Positions 1 to 11,794 of a DNA stretch of 64,000 nucleotides are shown piece after piece. The translations under genes and the position numbers were made by a program. Under the pieces are notes generated by a model. It had not been told where the DNA came from. It did no database searches and saw nothing but the letters and a program-made list of their open reading frames with translations. Origin of the DNA: Bonia amplexicaulis (Eukaryota > Streptophyta > Magnoliopsida > Poales > Poaceae); contig CM070735.1 in the NCBI GenBank assembly GCA_036346245.1, positions 13,060,651 through 13,124,650 of the forward strand. Reading direction: 5' to 3'. Positions within the stretch are counted from its first letter, which is position 1. Every line of letters begins with the position of its first letter.

Positions 1-169
1 GAAAAGCAAGCACGAAATAAGAAGAATGAGGAGGAGAGACGGATTATGCCTTCAATTAGCAATGGAGACAGAGGGGATGTGGTGGCCATGGAAACTCCGG
101 GCGACGGGAGGGAGAAGATCAAGCTGACGTCGGGGTAGGCAGAACGAGGCTGGATGGCAGAGGATCTTA

Positions 170-335
170 CTGTAGGGAGAGCAGATCTGGCACGGGGTGC
201 CATATTTAGCCGAGGGAAGAGCAGATCTGGTGAGGGGGTGGAGCATTGGAGGGCATCAGATTAGGCCGTAGGGAGAGCGGATCTGGCGGGGCGGGAGGGG
301 CACCGAATCTGGCTAAGGGAAGAGTAGATCTGCCC
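170..335 (+). repeat. Degenerate GATCTG-containing repeat
   Basis: The motif AGGGAGAGCAGATCTGG or close variants recurs four times (near 173-190, 213-230, 271-286 and 318-333) with irregular spacing of roughly 40-60 bp. It looks like a decayed minisatellite in GA-rich DNA. No function is implied. Confidence 0.5.
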
Positions 336-518
336 GGCGAGGTCTTGGAGGGCATCGAAGGGTGGCGGTGTGATGTGATCGAGGGGGGGGTGGAAGGAAT
401 TGCCATGGAGAGCTCTCACATGAGGAGTGAATGGGAGGCGTATGGACTATCACGATTGGGGCACGCCCTCGCGTGATGTATTGGACGCGGCTTCCACAAG
501 CCGCTTCCCGAAGCTGAT

Positions 519-583
519 TGTTTGAATACGCTTTGGCTTCTAGAAGCAGAAGCTAGAAGCCAAAGCATATATCAACATGCCCT
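519..583. repeat. Very short foldback (hairpin) element
   Basis: The core at 530-566 is a near-perfect palindrome: GCTTTGGCTTCTAGAAGC is followed almost at once by its inverted copy GCTAGAAGCCAAAGC. The flanks (TGTTTGAATA on the left, TATCAACATG on the right) extend the symmetry imperfectly. It resembles two MITE terminal inverted repeats with nearly all the interior lost. There is no coding content. Confidence 0.5.
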
Positions 584-1169
584 AAGGCTCACAGGCCACA
601 GGTCATAGATTCAAATCCCAAATAATTAAAGTGAAAAATCTATATAGATACTACACCCAACCTATGGTCAATGGGAATGGAACTCTAGTCATCAGCTAAA
701 GAGACAGGGTGCCACACAGCTAGACTATGCTATGGTTGTAGAATCGTATGGCACAATGAGAGGAGAGGGGGGGTGAATGATTGTCATCGCTTTTCAACTC
801 TTCAAGTAGTCGATGAAGGATTCGACAGATCGACTGACAATTCGATGCTCAGCTTTGCACATAGTCGAATGCTCCAGCTGTGCCAGCAATCACTAGAACA
901 CTTCAACACATCACGTACCAGCAACACTTTCCATATTAGCTTTTGTTAATATGTTTAAACTCTAGTTATATGTTAGAGTAGTTGCTTAAAAATAGTATGA
1001 TGATGTCTATCTTGTCACTGCAATATAAATAAAGTAGTGTTTGCTTAAAACTGTTAGCAGTGGCTAAAAATGGTAATATTATGTAATGATGGTAGTACTC
1101 TAGACCCAGAGGATGAGTGGGATGTTACAGGCTGGTCGATACATGAAAGCTGTACACATGGAATTACTA

Positions 1170-1395
1170 GGATTCATTCATATTGGCTTTTGGTTTTGGC
1201 TTATAAATAGTAACAGCTTATAGAGAAACTTGTAGAGAGAGACTTACGTGTGATTTTGACCGATATAAATAAAATCACTGCAACATGTACTATAATTGAC
1301 TAGCAGACTTCATCTTGAAAAATCACTCTATTTGAAAGCTAAATACTATTAAAAATCATATTTTAGAAGTCAGTACGTACATGACCTAAATTCTC
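1170..1395. mobile_element. MITE family A, copy 1
   Basis: This is a non-coding stretch of about 220 bp. It shares the order TTATAAATAGTAACAGC, GTGATTTTGACCG, GTACTATAATTGAC and TTTGAAAGCTAAATACTAT with copies near 9985, 10945, 15672, 27795 and 46205. Recurrence at several loci without coding potential marks it as a MITE-like family. The ends show only a weak inverted similarity and I could not prove a target duplication. Confidence 0.6.
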
Positions 1396-1668
1396 TTTAT
1401 CTGTTAGAACATGCTTTCTGGTAATATTGTGATCTTGTCCTGTTTGATTTCTGCCTTTTCAATTTGTTTCTCTGGAAGTGAACTGAACCAAGTTAACTGC
1501 AATGAGAGAAATGTTCTCAGTTCTTACACTGAAGAATCCTTACTGAAGTAGCATATACTGTACTGTTCATTATGGATCATTCATGCCAAGCCCTACATTG
1601 TCTAGAATTTAATGAAACAATTCAACCCAAAATTATCACACTTAATGAAAGGGAACATGCAAGCAACA

Positions 1669-4600
1669 CTAAACGTAGTAGATCATGCCGACTTCGATGA
1701 GGCTGATGTGCGGTATGTTCAGCGCCACGGCGGGGCCCCGGCTGTTCTTCCGGAGGAAGGAGTAGGCCACGTCAATGGCGAACTTCTTGAACACCGATGA
1801 GCTCTTCCTTGCCTTGATGTACGAGTGCCCCATGATGTAGGCCACGCCGGCGTGCTTGGCCTCGATGAGCGTGCTGAGCTCCTCCTTCACCCTCGGGTCG
1901 ATGTCCTCGCCCGCTACGTCGGTGATCTCAAACCGGACGCGCCGCCGGTTGGCGAACCCGGGGGACTCGGCCTCGTACATGGTCTGCATCGAGTGGAGCG
2001 TCTCCGACTTGCCGCCCTCCGAGGCGGCGGTGGCGGCGCGCACCACGATGCTCTCCTCCTCTCGGGGCTCCCTCATGAGGAGGCCCGTCCGGGCGAGGTC
2101 GCTGGGGCGCGTGACGACGGCCATGCGGCCCTCGACCGAGGAGGCTGAGCAGTCGCTGCCGCGGTGGTGGTCGGCGGCGGCGGCTTCGGCGGCCTCCATA
2201 TGCACGAACTCAGCGATGCGGAGCACGAGGTCGTTCTCGAAGTCGTTGTCGTCGCCGAGCACGTCCTTGTAGCCGTAGCGGACGACGCAGCGGTACATGC
2301 GGTACTCGCGCGGGCCGATGCGGCCGACGAGGTGGCGCTCCTCGGCGCGGACGTGCGGGACGGGCACGGCCTTGACGCAGACGAAGACGAGCACCTGGTG
2401 GAAGGCGGGCAGGTTGGTGACGAAGTGCGAGAAGATGGCCGGCACGCCGGTGGCGAGCTCGGTGTAGATGAGGCCGATGCCCGGGACGCGGACGATGCCG
2501 AGGCTGGGGCCGAGCGCGTGGAGCCACCGCAGGGACACTTTGTTCTGCACGTCGAACAGGTGCTTCCGGCGCGTGCCGTAGTGCCACACGTACATGACGG
2601 CCACGACCACCAGCGACAGCACCAGCGGCAGCCACCCGCCCTGCGGCACCTTGATCAGCGCCGCCGACAGGTAGGCCGCCTCCACGGCGCCGAAGGCCAC
2701 CAGGAACAGCGCCGCCAGGAGGAAGCTCTGCTGCCACACGAAGACGATCACCATCGACATCAGCAGCGTCGTCACCACCATCACCCCGGCGCACGCCATC
2801 CCTTTGTTTTTTTTTTTTGAAACATCTGGCGTTAGATCGTCGAACCTTTCAAACTTTGACTGTATCACACGTCAAACCTGGGCGTCACATAGCGTACCGT
2901 ATGCGTTCCCGATGAGGGTGGTGTCGCGGAACCCGACGGTGACGGCGAGGCAGACGACCATGAGGATCCAGTTGATCTCGGGGCTGTAGATCTGGCCGTG
3001 GATGCGGCTGGAGGTGTGGACGATCTTGACGCGCGGGAAGCAGCCCAGCCCGGTGCACTGCCGCACGATGGAGAAGGTGGCCGAGATCACCGCCTGGCTG
3101 CCCACGATCGCCGCCAGCGTCGCGATCACCAGCACCGGCCAGAAGATGCGCGCTGCACCCACGCATGGATCGATCGATCAATGCCTCCTAACATCACATC
3201 ACACCGCATCGCGCGGCATTGCAAAATTAAGCTACGTGTGCATGATGGAACTTGTAGGTAATTACGGGGAATCGACTCGAAGAAGACGAAGTGGATGTCG
3301 CAGTCGGGAGCTTTGGACAGGAACGCCGCCTGCCCCATGTACTGCAGCACCAGGCACGGGTAGATCAGACCCACGAACGCAACCTGTCAGAGACATGGAA
3401 TTGTTTATTAGGTTTGCACTGGATGGTCAATGATATATTTGCATGTGCATGACATGACATGACATGTAAGCCCTGATCTCTCGATTAAGCTGAAACATTG
3501 CCAGTTCAGTCACTTCAGTGACACCAGCGATAAACATCGTAAAGTGAACAAGGAGTTCAGGAGCCATGCGTGTACACGTACCCTTATGGATGTAGCTGTG
3601 AAGTGGCCAAGATCTGCAAACATAGCCTCTGTGCCTGCATATATTTGCAAGTTGCAAAGATCGAGCAAGTCAATTAAATGTTCTGTCCAAGAGCAACTAT
3701 CCCCAATTGCATCACGAAATTCAGTCGATTAATGTTAAGGTACCCCATGTGTGGCTGCATTATACTTTTCACACAATCTGAGGCTGCTGCTCTGTACCTG
3801 TCATGGAGAGGAGAACTCCTCCGAGAGAAATCCACCCGTCTTTGCCGGTCCTCTGGAAGAACCTGACTATGTAGTAGGGAGAGAGCGCGTGCAGAATCCT
3901 GGGGTTCCACACGATGATGTTGTAGACACCGATCGATCCCAAGCAGAGGAGCCAGACGATGACGACGGGCGCGAACAGGAAGGCGACGCGGTGGGTTCCC
4001 CAGTGCTGCAGCGTGAAGAGGCACACCAGGACGATGCAGGACAGGACCATCACCTCACCTGTTTTTTTTTTTCCCAGCAAAGAATGATGGTCATTACTAG
4101 TAAGAGCATGTATGGGCAAGCAAAGAGCCAATGCGGCTTGTTCTTGTTCCCTCAAACGAATGCAACAAAAGTTAAACAGAATAAAACTGAAATTATTTCT
4201 GAATATGTGGAAGCTTTTGAACACGCAAACACTCACCGTCTGACAAGGCATGTGAATGGACTTGCAGACCAGAGAAGGACGAGAGCACTGAGATGACGCA
4301 AAACGCAGCCACGATCAGCAGGCATCAATCAATCTAAGCAGCAGCAAACTAAAAATGTGCCAGGATTTTAATGCCATTTGGTGAATGAACAGCAGGTACG
4401 TTACGCACCGGACATGGCCGGGGTGAGAACGCCGTCGCCGATCACCAGCGAGGTGCCAAAGAGGACCATGACGAGCAGGAAGGTCCGCGATTTCCTGTGC
4501 TTCTCGAGGAACTGCCTCAGCGCAGTCAGGATGGGCGTGTCCTGCGCCGTGTACCCGGGCTTGTAGTAGGCCGAGAGCTCCTCGTCGGCCGCCTGCTGGT

Positions 4601-5749
4601 TCGGCATCAGGCTGAACTTGGCGTGCCGCACCAGCAGCGAGTAGAGCGCAAACGTGCCCCCTGCAATGGAAGCAAGTAGCACGCAGCCATGTCGATCAAA
4701 CACCATTTGAGTCACCGAGAGTGGTGACCAGTAGCAAGTTAACATGTGGAGTTTTCCCGACCTTCGCCGTTGTCGTCGGCGCTGAGGACGATGAAGACGT
4801 ACTTGAGGAGCGGGATCAGGGTGATGGTCCAGAAGACGAGGGAGAAGACGCCGAAGACGGTCTCCTCGTCCTGGAAGCGTCGGAGCGATCCGGAGAAGGT
4901 GCTCTTGTACACGTACAGAGGCGACGTGCTCAGGTCGCCGTACACCACGCCGCAGCTCTGGTACGCCAGGAGGAGCACGTGCCTGTAGTAGGCTCTCCAG
5001 TGCTCCTGCATCCATGACGCACGAAAACTTGCGATCAATCGATCGACCACATCTGTTAAGTTTGATGGCTACAAGAGATTACGGGGAGTCGAGCGTGTGC
5101 ATGTTCATCTTTGGGCAGTACTGCCTGACCCAGTCACAGGCTATCTTTAGAGGGGTGTTAGGAATTAGTGGAGGGAAATAGTTAGGGGATACGAGTTAAT
5201 TCTACATTGCATGCTTAAGGTGAATGTTTTCCTTCAAGCACTCAGGTATCCATCACAGGATTCAACGAAGAATATGATTGTCATTATCATCATTAACCCT
5301 TCCATTGATAAGGAGTTCTTGCATACATATTGGCACCAAATAAGACACATACTACTACGACAATCAATCAAACTTCGCTATAGCTAATTAATGAGGAAGG
5401 AAAAAGTACTTCCTCTGCTTAACCACTCCAATAATCAATTGATGGATGGGCCAACACAAAATGCTGGTACTACCATGACATATCCAAACTGCAAACTCAT
5501 TGCTGCATGGATTTGCGAGAATCCGCTTGGACATGCAGTTTCACGTACAGTTTGTTCTTGACACGCATGTGTAAGAAGGTTTGCTAATTACCACTCATAT
5601 GCATGGATCGCTGATTTCTGGAGAACGCTGAAAAATACGTCATCATTGAGCAGTATGGCGGAGGAAGGATTGCTCACCGGGTTTCCGTCGGAGTACACGC
5701 CGAGGGTGTTGGCCGGCGAGAGGCCCCTCTCGCAGTCCACCGACGGCAT
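1669..5749 (-). CDS. HAK: HAK/KUP/KT potassium transporter, nine exons, 812 aa
   Basis: Plasma-membrane-type K+ transporter of the HAK/KUP/KT family (K_trans). Exons on the minus strand: 5678-5749, 4762-5005, 4409-4660, 4237-4287, 3798-4058, 3582-3634, 3266-3383, 2898-3152 and 1669-2801. All introns are GT..AG and the phases join to an uninterrupted 2439-bp frame. Family hallmarks: GVVYGDLSTSPLYVYKS near the N-terminus, DNGEGGTFALYSL, GDGVLTPAMSVLSS, GTEAMFADLGHF (encoded by a 53-bp mini-exon), SQAVISATFSI, RDTTLIGNAYG, and the cytosolic C-terminal part ending ISLIEVGMIYYV. About a dozen hydrophobic segments lie in the first two thirds. Length fits the family (about 720-860 aa). The ATG at 5749 gives a 24-aa polar leader before the first conserved block; a further upstream exon is not needed. 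The sequence resembles the grass group with OsHAK8-like motifs, but I do not assign a number. It looks intact. Confidence 0.93.
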
Positions 5750-6040
5750 TTTTATTCGACGATGAAGGGATGGGGATGCTAGGGATACACGCACCAACTG
5801 TGGCGCACGCACTCACTGCTTGTCGTGATTTCTGTCCCCCCTGTTTTTATTCGGATGGATGAGCACTCGCCATTCCTGGAGCTCTGTGGACGAGTTTCTG
5901 CTCTGTTGGAGATAAATGTGGAGAGAGAGAGAGAGGGTGTCCGATTTCTTAGGAGGACGTTGACAGTTCTACGTTGGCGATGTGCAAGGGGGCAGAGTTA
6001 AAGTAGTTCTGACTGCGCCGCTTGTAAGAACAGAGTACCG
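5750..6040. other. Probable 5' region of the HAK gene
   Basis: This stretch lies immediately upstream of the HAK start codon on the minus strand. It contains a (GA)n tract at about 5920-5936, common in plant 5' leaders. I cannot locate a TATA box or transcription start with confidence. Confidence 0.4.
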
Positions 6041-6049
6041 AGAATTGTT

Positions 6050-6200
6050 GTGGGTGCCGAGTCCAATTCAAACAATTCTCCTAAATAAGAAAGATAGATG
6101 ATCATAGAATAATGTAATAGAATAATAGATTAAACATAAAAGATAAGAGAGAAACTCTTTTTTTATTTCTTTCTCCTTTTCAAGTACAAGTACAAAGTGA
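6050..6200 (-). repeat. LTR-like direct repeat, left copy
   Basis: This shares the tract AGAATAATGTAATAGAATAATAG and the following A-rich and CTTTCTCCTTTTC segments with 8725-8845, with numerous substitutions. For an element read on the minus strand this would be the 3' LTR. Confidence 0.55.
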
Positions 6201-6779
6201 AAGAATTTTTTCTCTCAAAATGATATTCATTGTGCCGCTGTCAAGTAAGCACACTTCCTTCATATGGCACCACACATGTTCTAATATAAAGTACTTTATT
6301 AATATGTAGTAGGAGACGATCAACATATAAATAAAATACTTCAAATATCATAATATATCATGCCATTATTAACTGAATAAATGAATTGAATAAATGAATT
6401 AATTAATTAATATCATCCAACCATCATGAGAAAATAAATTGTTTGAACACCATCAATGCAAAGTCTAACTTATTTCTTCCACACATGAAAATAAATGACA
6501 ATTAAAATTTAAATGCATTCTGTGCATTAGATTGAATCTGCTAAGAAACCAGAGATTTCAACTGCTATCTTCTCAGGGGTGAGATGCTCTTCCTAGGAAA
6601 TCATGGCGACAGCAGCTGCAATGCCAAGTGGGGGTGCTACTGCAGGAATGGAGTCAATCTCCATTGGTTTAGGCAACTGCTCAGAATTCTCTCCCTCAAC
6701 GAAAGCAAAGTGGGTTTCATGCTGCCCTTTGCCACTCTTCTTCTTTTTGGCATGGAAGGTATCGACGACGTGCTGCGGC

Positions 6780-7565
6780 TCTTTACAGATTCGCGACTAG
6801 TGCCCCCACTTGCCACACTTGTAGCAGGTTTGGTCTTGTTGACCATATGGCTTGTCGTCCTGCTTTGGTTTGCTACCCTTATTTTTCTGTGGAGCAGGTG
6901 GTTTGCCTTTCTGGGCTGCGGCCTTCTCATTCCTTCCTTTTTTTCTTCATTATAGGCTTCCACACCTTATAGCTCTCAGCGTTGGTCTCACGGCCAGCGG
7001 AGCTCCCAAGTGGCTGCGCGACAAAGTTCTTGCAGAGAATTTCATCCTGAGCCTCTGCAACCTACATAATATCAATCAATTTAGTATACTCCTTATAGCC
7101 GTCTTAACGATAGTTGCGTGCAGACTGCACTGCATTAGGTGGAAGATGGAGAGAGTCTTCTCAATCTTTTGCTCATCTATGATCTGTCTGCCACAAAGTT
7201 GAAGATTAGTACAAATTCTGTGCAAAGCAGAGTTGTACTCCCCAACTGTCTTGAAATCAGCTTCTTGGGAGAAAGAATGGTGTACTTTACCTTCTCGTAC
7301 CGCTTCTTGAGTGCAGTCCATAATGCTAGCGCGCTCTTTTCTGCCATTTACTTATTATTGAGAGTGAGACAGAGGTGGTGCATGTGGAAGTGAAGTGCCT
7401 GATCTTTTCCTCAGGTGTGGGTTTGGCATCTTTCGATGCACCAATCCCAATGGCAGCGCAGAGCTTCTTGGTTCTAAGTACAATCTCGACGTTGGAAGCC
7501 CAAGTCAAGTAGTTTTGGCCATATTGGGCCAGCTCCTCGAACTCCCGATTCATAATGCATGTCAT
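6780..7565 (-). pseudogene. Copia gag relic (UBN2-like) with zinc knuckle
   Basis: The piece at 7326-7565 contains GQNYLTWASNVEIVL, the start of the gag domain seen in plant copia elements. The piece at 7076-7321 contains EYNSALHRICTNLQLCG and DEQKIEKTLSIFH, the middle of the UBN2 domain. A CCHC zinc knuckle follows at about 6780-6815, reading CYKCGKWGH, then a stop codon, then SRIC. The pieces are in different frames and the knuckle itself is cut by a stop, so the gene is dead. A functional product can be excluded unless the frame breaks are assembly errors. Confidence 0.75.
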
Positions 7566-8709
7566 CTACATGTACATGAAAGGAATATATAAATTTATTG
7601 CAGGTAAACATGCATGAAATAAATTGGATAATAGTACAAAACCACTCTTGTAATGTTTCATAATTGTTTATACATTTTTCTATAATTTTATTATTAATTT
7701 TAGTGATTAAACACAATTTAAATAATTATGATTAATCAAAATAGTAAATAAATATAGAAAAACATAGAAACAATAACAATAGTGTTAAGCATGCTTCAAA
7801 TGTGAAAATCAACTCAAAATTTGAATTCCCGAGGCCATTTATTCTAGGACATGAATTTTCAGTGAATTCTGCAATTTTCGAGGGCATTCAATTTTCAGTG
7901 TTGAGCATGTGAATTCTGCTAATTTTCAATTCTAAGAAAATTTTTCATGTAATTTCCCAATTTTCTAAGGGCCTATATGCAAAAATCCAGAAGCCCCCCT
8001 ACCAGGCCCTTCCCTAGCCCAGTTTTTTCTTTTTGGCCCATCCCTACGGGCCACTTCGGCTGAATCAAAAAGGAGGAGGGGTAGGTGCCTACCCCGTATG
8101 GTGGTGGCGGCGCGTGTGGGGAAGCCGGTGGTCGGGGCGTTTGGTGTTGTTGGCGGCCGATGCCGGTGGCCAAGGCACACGACGCGGCAGGCGAATGGGG
8201 CCAGTGGCCGAGGCAGCAAGCGGTCGAGAGCTAACGGCCGTGCGGGCGATGAGGGCGGCTGGTAATGGCTCATTCGGGGACGGCCATACGGGGCAGCCGG
8301 CGGCGGCTTCCAATGCGACGTGATAGCGAGGCGGCCATAACCATGTGCGGGTGGCTCAATGGACGCGAGGCGTGTCGCGTGCGGGCAGCGCAGATGCACA
8401 ATGGCGGCGGCCCATGTGGGGGCCGACGGCGATCTATATTTTGTTTTATATTTTTTAAATCAATCTACAGTACAATCAATATCTGCTCTTTTTCATGTAA
8501 TGTACAGATCGACATTGTGCCTGCTACTTCCAGTCTGCTCGCAATAGATTAGAGTGGATTTGCACTGTAGGAAATCATCTAGAAAGCGAAATTTGCAAAA
8601 TTTAAAGCGATCTAGATATGCAATTTAGTCTAGAGTGCTTCAATGATTACCTTCGATCCACTAGAGCGATTCGTGCTGATAACGTATTGAGGAACCATCG
8701 CTGGCTAGT
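7566..8709. other. Non-coding stretch inside the copia relic
   Basis: Positions 7600-7970 are AT-rich. Positions 8000-8430 form a GC-rich block with open frames on both strands but no recognisable protein. This would correspond to the leader between the 5' LTR and gag. I see nothing else. Confidence 0.4.
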
Positions 8710-8850
8710 CCAGTCCGAGTGATTCTTCTTAGGCAAAAGAGATGGATCAATCACAGAATAATGCAATAGAATAATAGATTGAACACAAAAAAATAAAAAG
8801 GGAACTTCTTTCTTTATTGTTTTCTCTTTTTCACTTACAAGTACAATGAT
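8710..8850 (-). repeat. LTR-like direct repeat, right copy
   Basis: Partner of 6050-6200. Just outside it, near 8866, the minus strand reads CTATAAATAGGGGG, a good TATA box for an LTR promoter reading leftwards into the gag remains. The right limit of the LTR is unclear, probably before 9100. Confidence 0.55.
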
Positions 8851-9110
8851 TGAGACCCCCTATTTATAGATTAAGTAGTGAGGTACCCACCATGGGCCAA
8901 GCTTGTTGGCCCAGGCGCAGATTTCCCAACAGTCCTGAATCCTCCTCCTCCCGAAACGAGTTTGCTATTTCGTGGACACTCATTGCTTGGTTTAGCAGCG
9001 GATGTCCGTCCCGGCTGTTGGATAGAGTAGCTGGGGGCTCTCATCCATCGGATGCGCAGGCGAGGGAAAAACAAGATGTCCGCTACTTTCTCCCTAGATG
9101 TGCCGCTTCA

Positions 9111-9641
9111 TAGGGGTGAAAACGAATCAAATACGAATCGAATAGTGCCCTTATCACATTCGTATTTTATAAACGAATATGAATATGAATCCGAATATCC
9201 TCGAATACGAATACTTATCAAATATGTAACGAATTCGAATCGAATATGTACTCAATTTGGTCGGATCTGGATATCCTCATAACTTATGTAATATAAAGAC
9301 ATTAATGACATTTTATCCTCGTATCACGCTTAATCATTATAATTCATTTATTTCACCTAAAGAAATATGAATTCACGTTCTATTAAAAAAACTTGTTCAA
9401 CTAATTAGTTGTATTATAATAATATATATATATTGCTTTGTCGAATATGGATACGGATAGTCTGGATAAAATAATATTTTAGATGGTAAAAGTCTATACC
9501 ATATTCACATCCATATTTTTTATATGAATTCAAATACGAATATAAATGGGATAGAAAGTTAGAAAAATCTTTACCATATTCACATCCTATCGAATAGATA
9601 AATAAATAATATAAATAATTTATATCTACTTTTCACCCCTA
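9111..9641. mobile_element. Non-autonomous hAT-type element with 8-bp target duplication
   Basis: The element begins TAGGGGTGAAAA and ends TTTTCACCCCTA, perfect 12-bp inverted termini. It is flanked by CCGCTTCA (9103-9110) and CCGCTTCG (9642-9649), an 8-bp duplication with one mismatch. Its 531 bp interior is AT-rich and full of GAATACGAATA-like repeats, with no coding potential. Terminus and duplication length fit a hAT-superfamily MITE. Confidence 0.85.
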
Positions 9642-9693
9642 CCGCTTCGTCTGGGTGCTATCTCCTATCTTATTCCTCCTCTCTTTATATATA

Positions 9694-9990
9694 TTAGGTA
9701 CGTAAGCGCGGCGCAACGCCGCGCTAGCCAACGTGTAGACCGAAATAAAAGAGACGATAATTTGTGAGGCGTTTCTTTAAAAAAATCGAGGACGTATACG
9801 TAATTTCGGAGAAATCAAAGGGTTTTCTCGAAAAAAAGCAGGGACCCGTAAGGACCTGTACGTAACTAAACAAGGACCTATACATAATTGTAGAAACCGC
9901 GGCTTGTTATCGGTGAAGTGGAGGGTGTTTTTCAGAAAAAAACCTTGCAGGGACCTGTTTGCGAGAAGCAGAGACATGTATGGAGGACCT
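9694..9990 (-). mobile_element. Helitron, 3' end (minus strand)
   Basis: Read on the minus strand, this ends with a GC-rich hairpin (9706-9724; 8-bp stem, 3-base loop), eight bases, then CTAA followed by a host T at 9693. That is the classic Helitron 3' terminus. The preceding 300 bp share motifs (GAAATTACGTA, AGGTCC, AACCCTTTG) with a second copy ending at 16906. I could not place the 5' TC end; it should lie before about 10,000, where a MITE of another family begins. No Rep/helicase is present, so it is non-autonomous. Confidence 0.75.
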
Positions 9991-10200
9991 GTTTTTAGAC
10001 TGTGATTTATATTTTTTTAATTTTTTTTGAATTATACCTGTTTGTGAGAGAGAGAGTATGGAGAGATACTCACATGTGATTTTGGTCTAGATGAAGTCGG
10101 TACAGTGTCTACTACAATCAATTTATAGACATCGCTTTAAAAAAACATTGTTTGAAAACTAGTTATTGTAGACAAGTCATAAGCCAAAAAAGAAGGAAGC
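9985..10200. mobile_element. MITE family A, copy 2
   Basis: This shares GTGATTTTGGTC, ACAGTGTCTACTACAATC and TTTGAAAACTAGTTATTGTAGA with the other family A copies. It abuts the Helitron fragment. Non-coding. Confidence 0.6.
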
Positions 10201-10944
10201 CAGATCTTTGAGTCGAAAGGCCAAAAAGTTTGAGTTTAAAGTTCAAATTTCCCTTTCAATTTTCAAGTTGAACTTTTTCTCATTTTCTAATTCTTAAGTT
10301 CGGTTTCAAGTTGAAAGCCTCCGTTCCACATTTGGGTTGTGTTATGCTATCTTTTCTTCGAACTACTCTATCTGCATTCCTATATATATAATCTGTTCTC
10401 TCTAGAAAACACTGTGTGTTGGCTTACTTGTTGATGCATACGTACTGTCTTTGAAGGATTGGTCACAAAGCAAGAAAGTTGATGCATAATGCTACTTTCG
10501 TGGATAGACAAAGTTTGCACAATTTATTGACATAGATCCACCCTAATCAAAGCTTTATAAAATCCATATCGATCGGAGGATACCAGTTATCCCCCTAATC
10601 GTAACTTCATACAAGGTTGCTACGGACATTTTGTTTTCCCCGGAACAGGTTGCTCCGGTCCCCGACTTGATAAATTGTGCCGCTTCACACTAGAGAGCTC
10701 CAATTTGGGTTGTCCATCCAACCGAACACCTACTATTGGGAAAGGGATCCTCTGCATTGAAGGCTAAAATGCCTCCATCGTTAGATCAAGATCAAACGGT
10801 TAAGGCCGACTACTACAGTAGCATCCTACGGTGACGAGTAGTGGTTGCTAGTTGCTAGTTGCTACAGTTTTGACCCGTGTGTCTGCAGAACCAGTGCCAT
10901 CCGTAGCCTTCGATTCTCCGTGAAATAGTCTGTTCTTTTCTCTT
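10201..10944. other. Intergenic, nothing recognised
   Basis: The sequence is AT-balanced and non-coding. A short direct triplication of GTTGCTA occurs near 10845-10865. No gene or transposon terminus could be supported. Confidence 0.4.
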
Positions 10945-11140
10945 CGGCCTATTATTTTTAGCTGTGGCTTATAGTTTTTGATCTGTTTGTAAGAAAAAGT
11001 ACATAATAACAGAAACTCACGTGCGGTTTCGCTGAAATAAAAAAGTCGCTATAGTATGTACTACAATCAACTTGTAGACCTCACCTTAAAAAAATACTTG
11101 TTTGAAAACTAGTTACGGTAGAAAAGCCGAGTTTTTGACC
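10945..11140. mobile_element. MITE family A, copy 3
   Basis: The conserved order is again visible: TGTTTGTAAGAAAAAG, ACTCACGTGCGGTTTCG, GTATGTACTACAATCAACTTG, CACCTTAAAAAAATAC and TTTGAAAACTAGTTACGGTAGA. Non-coding. Confidence 0.65.
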
Positions 11141-11794
11141 GCGTTTGCGAGAACTCGTGCCCAGCTCTCAGCCTTCCTGTGCCTATAAAACTCGTCCGAT
11201 CATACCATTTTCTCCTTAGCTTGACCTCTCGATCTCTTGTGCATGATCATTGAGCATTCCACTCTCTAGAACGTTGAGAAACCGAAGTCGTATGCGACGT
11301 CGGTGAGCACGCCACCGTGTGGTAGCTTCTCTGGTGAGCCTCTCTCCTCCCCAAACTCCATCTCAATGCGCTTACTTCTTCAAGCACCCTTCTTATTTGA
11401 TTGAACTTTCGTGCAGTGGATCACTCCGTGGATCACTCGAACTAGGCCTTCTTCTTCATCTTTGACTAGAACGCCACCGCAAAACTTTCTCTCTCCGGTG
11501 AGCTGTACTTCGATTCCTTTCACCTGTACCTCCGCATGCATGCATGCAAACTCACACGCACCCCGTTTGTAGCTTCTTTGTTGTCGAACATCGTTGTTGC
11601 CGTGGACCTCTGCCGCCAACGAGGCCTCTGACGCCAACCTCTTCCGCTCCTTCTTGAGTGCCGTCATCATCTTCTGTGAGTTTCTCCTCCTTGGAAGCTC
11701 CCCTAGCACCCAATCGAGCCCTAGTAGCTCATAGCCCCGTAGGGCCTTTCCCCTGCCTTCACCATCGCAGGACTACGCCGCCCAGCGTGGATGG

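Larger units (their letters stand above)
1..1165. other. Intergenic, no gene recognised; purine-rich start
   Basis: I see no conserved protein here; the short reading frames look like chance frames in biased sequence. Positions 60-480 are rich in G and A on the plus strand and hold a degenerate repeat (separate entry). Around 620-640 there is a weak resemblance to a tRNA-type B box, which could be a SINE relic but is too weak to call. From 640 to 1165 nothing is recognisable. Confidence 0.5.
6040..9100 (-). mobile_element. Eroded Ty1/copia-type element (gag remnant with LTR-like ends)
   Basis: Two diverged direct repeats (about 6050-6200 and 8710-8850) flank decayed gag remains on the minus strand. 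The right copy carries TATAAATAG on the minus strand near 8866, as expected of a promoter in a 5' LTR. It is followed near 8680 by ACGTTATCAGCACG, a tract reminiscent of LTR/primer-binding junctions in some copia elements. There is no recognisable integrase or reverse transcriptase between the repeats, so this is a gag-only or internally deleted relic. The outer ends are uncertain. Confidence 0.6.

Noticed and set aside
600..650. SINE suggested by a B-box-like GATTCAAATCC
   Set aside because: No A box at the right distance and no clear poly-A or target duplication.
2164..2820. 218-codon frame on the plus strand over the last HAK exon
   Set aside because: His/Asp/Val/Glu-rich shadow of the HAK coding strand.
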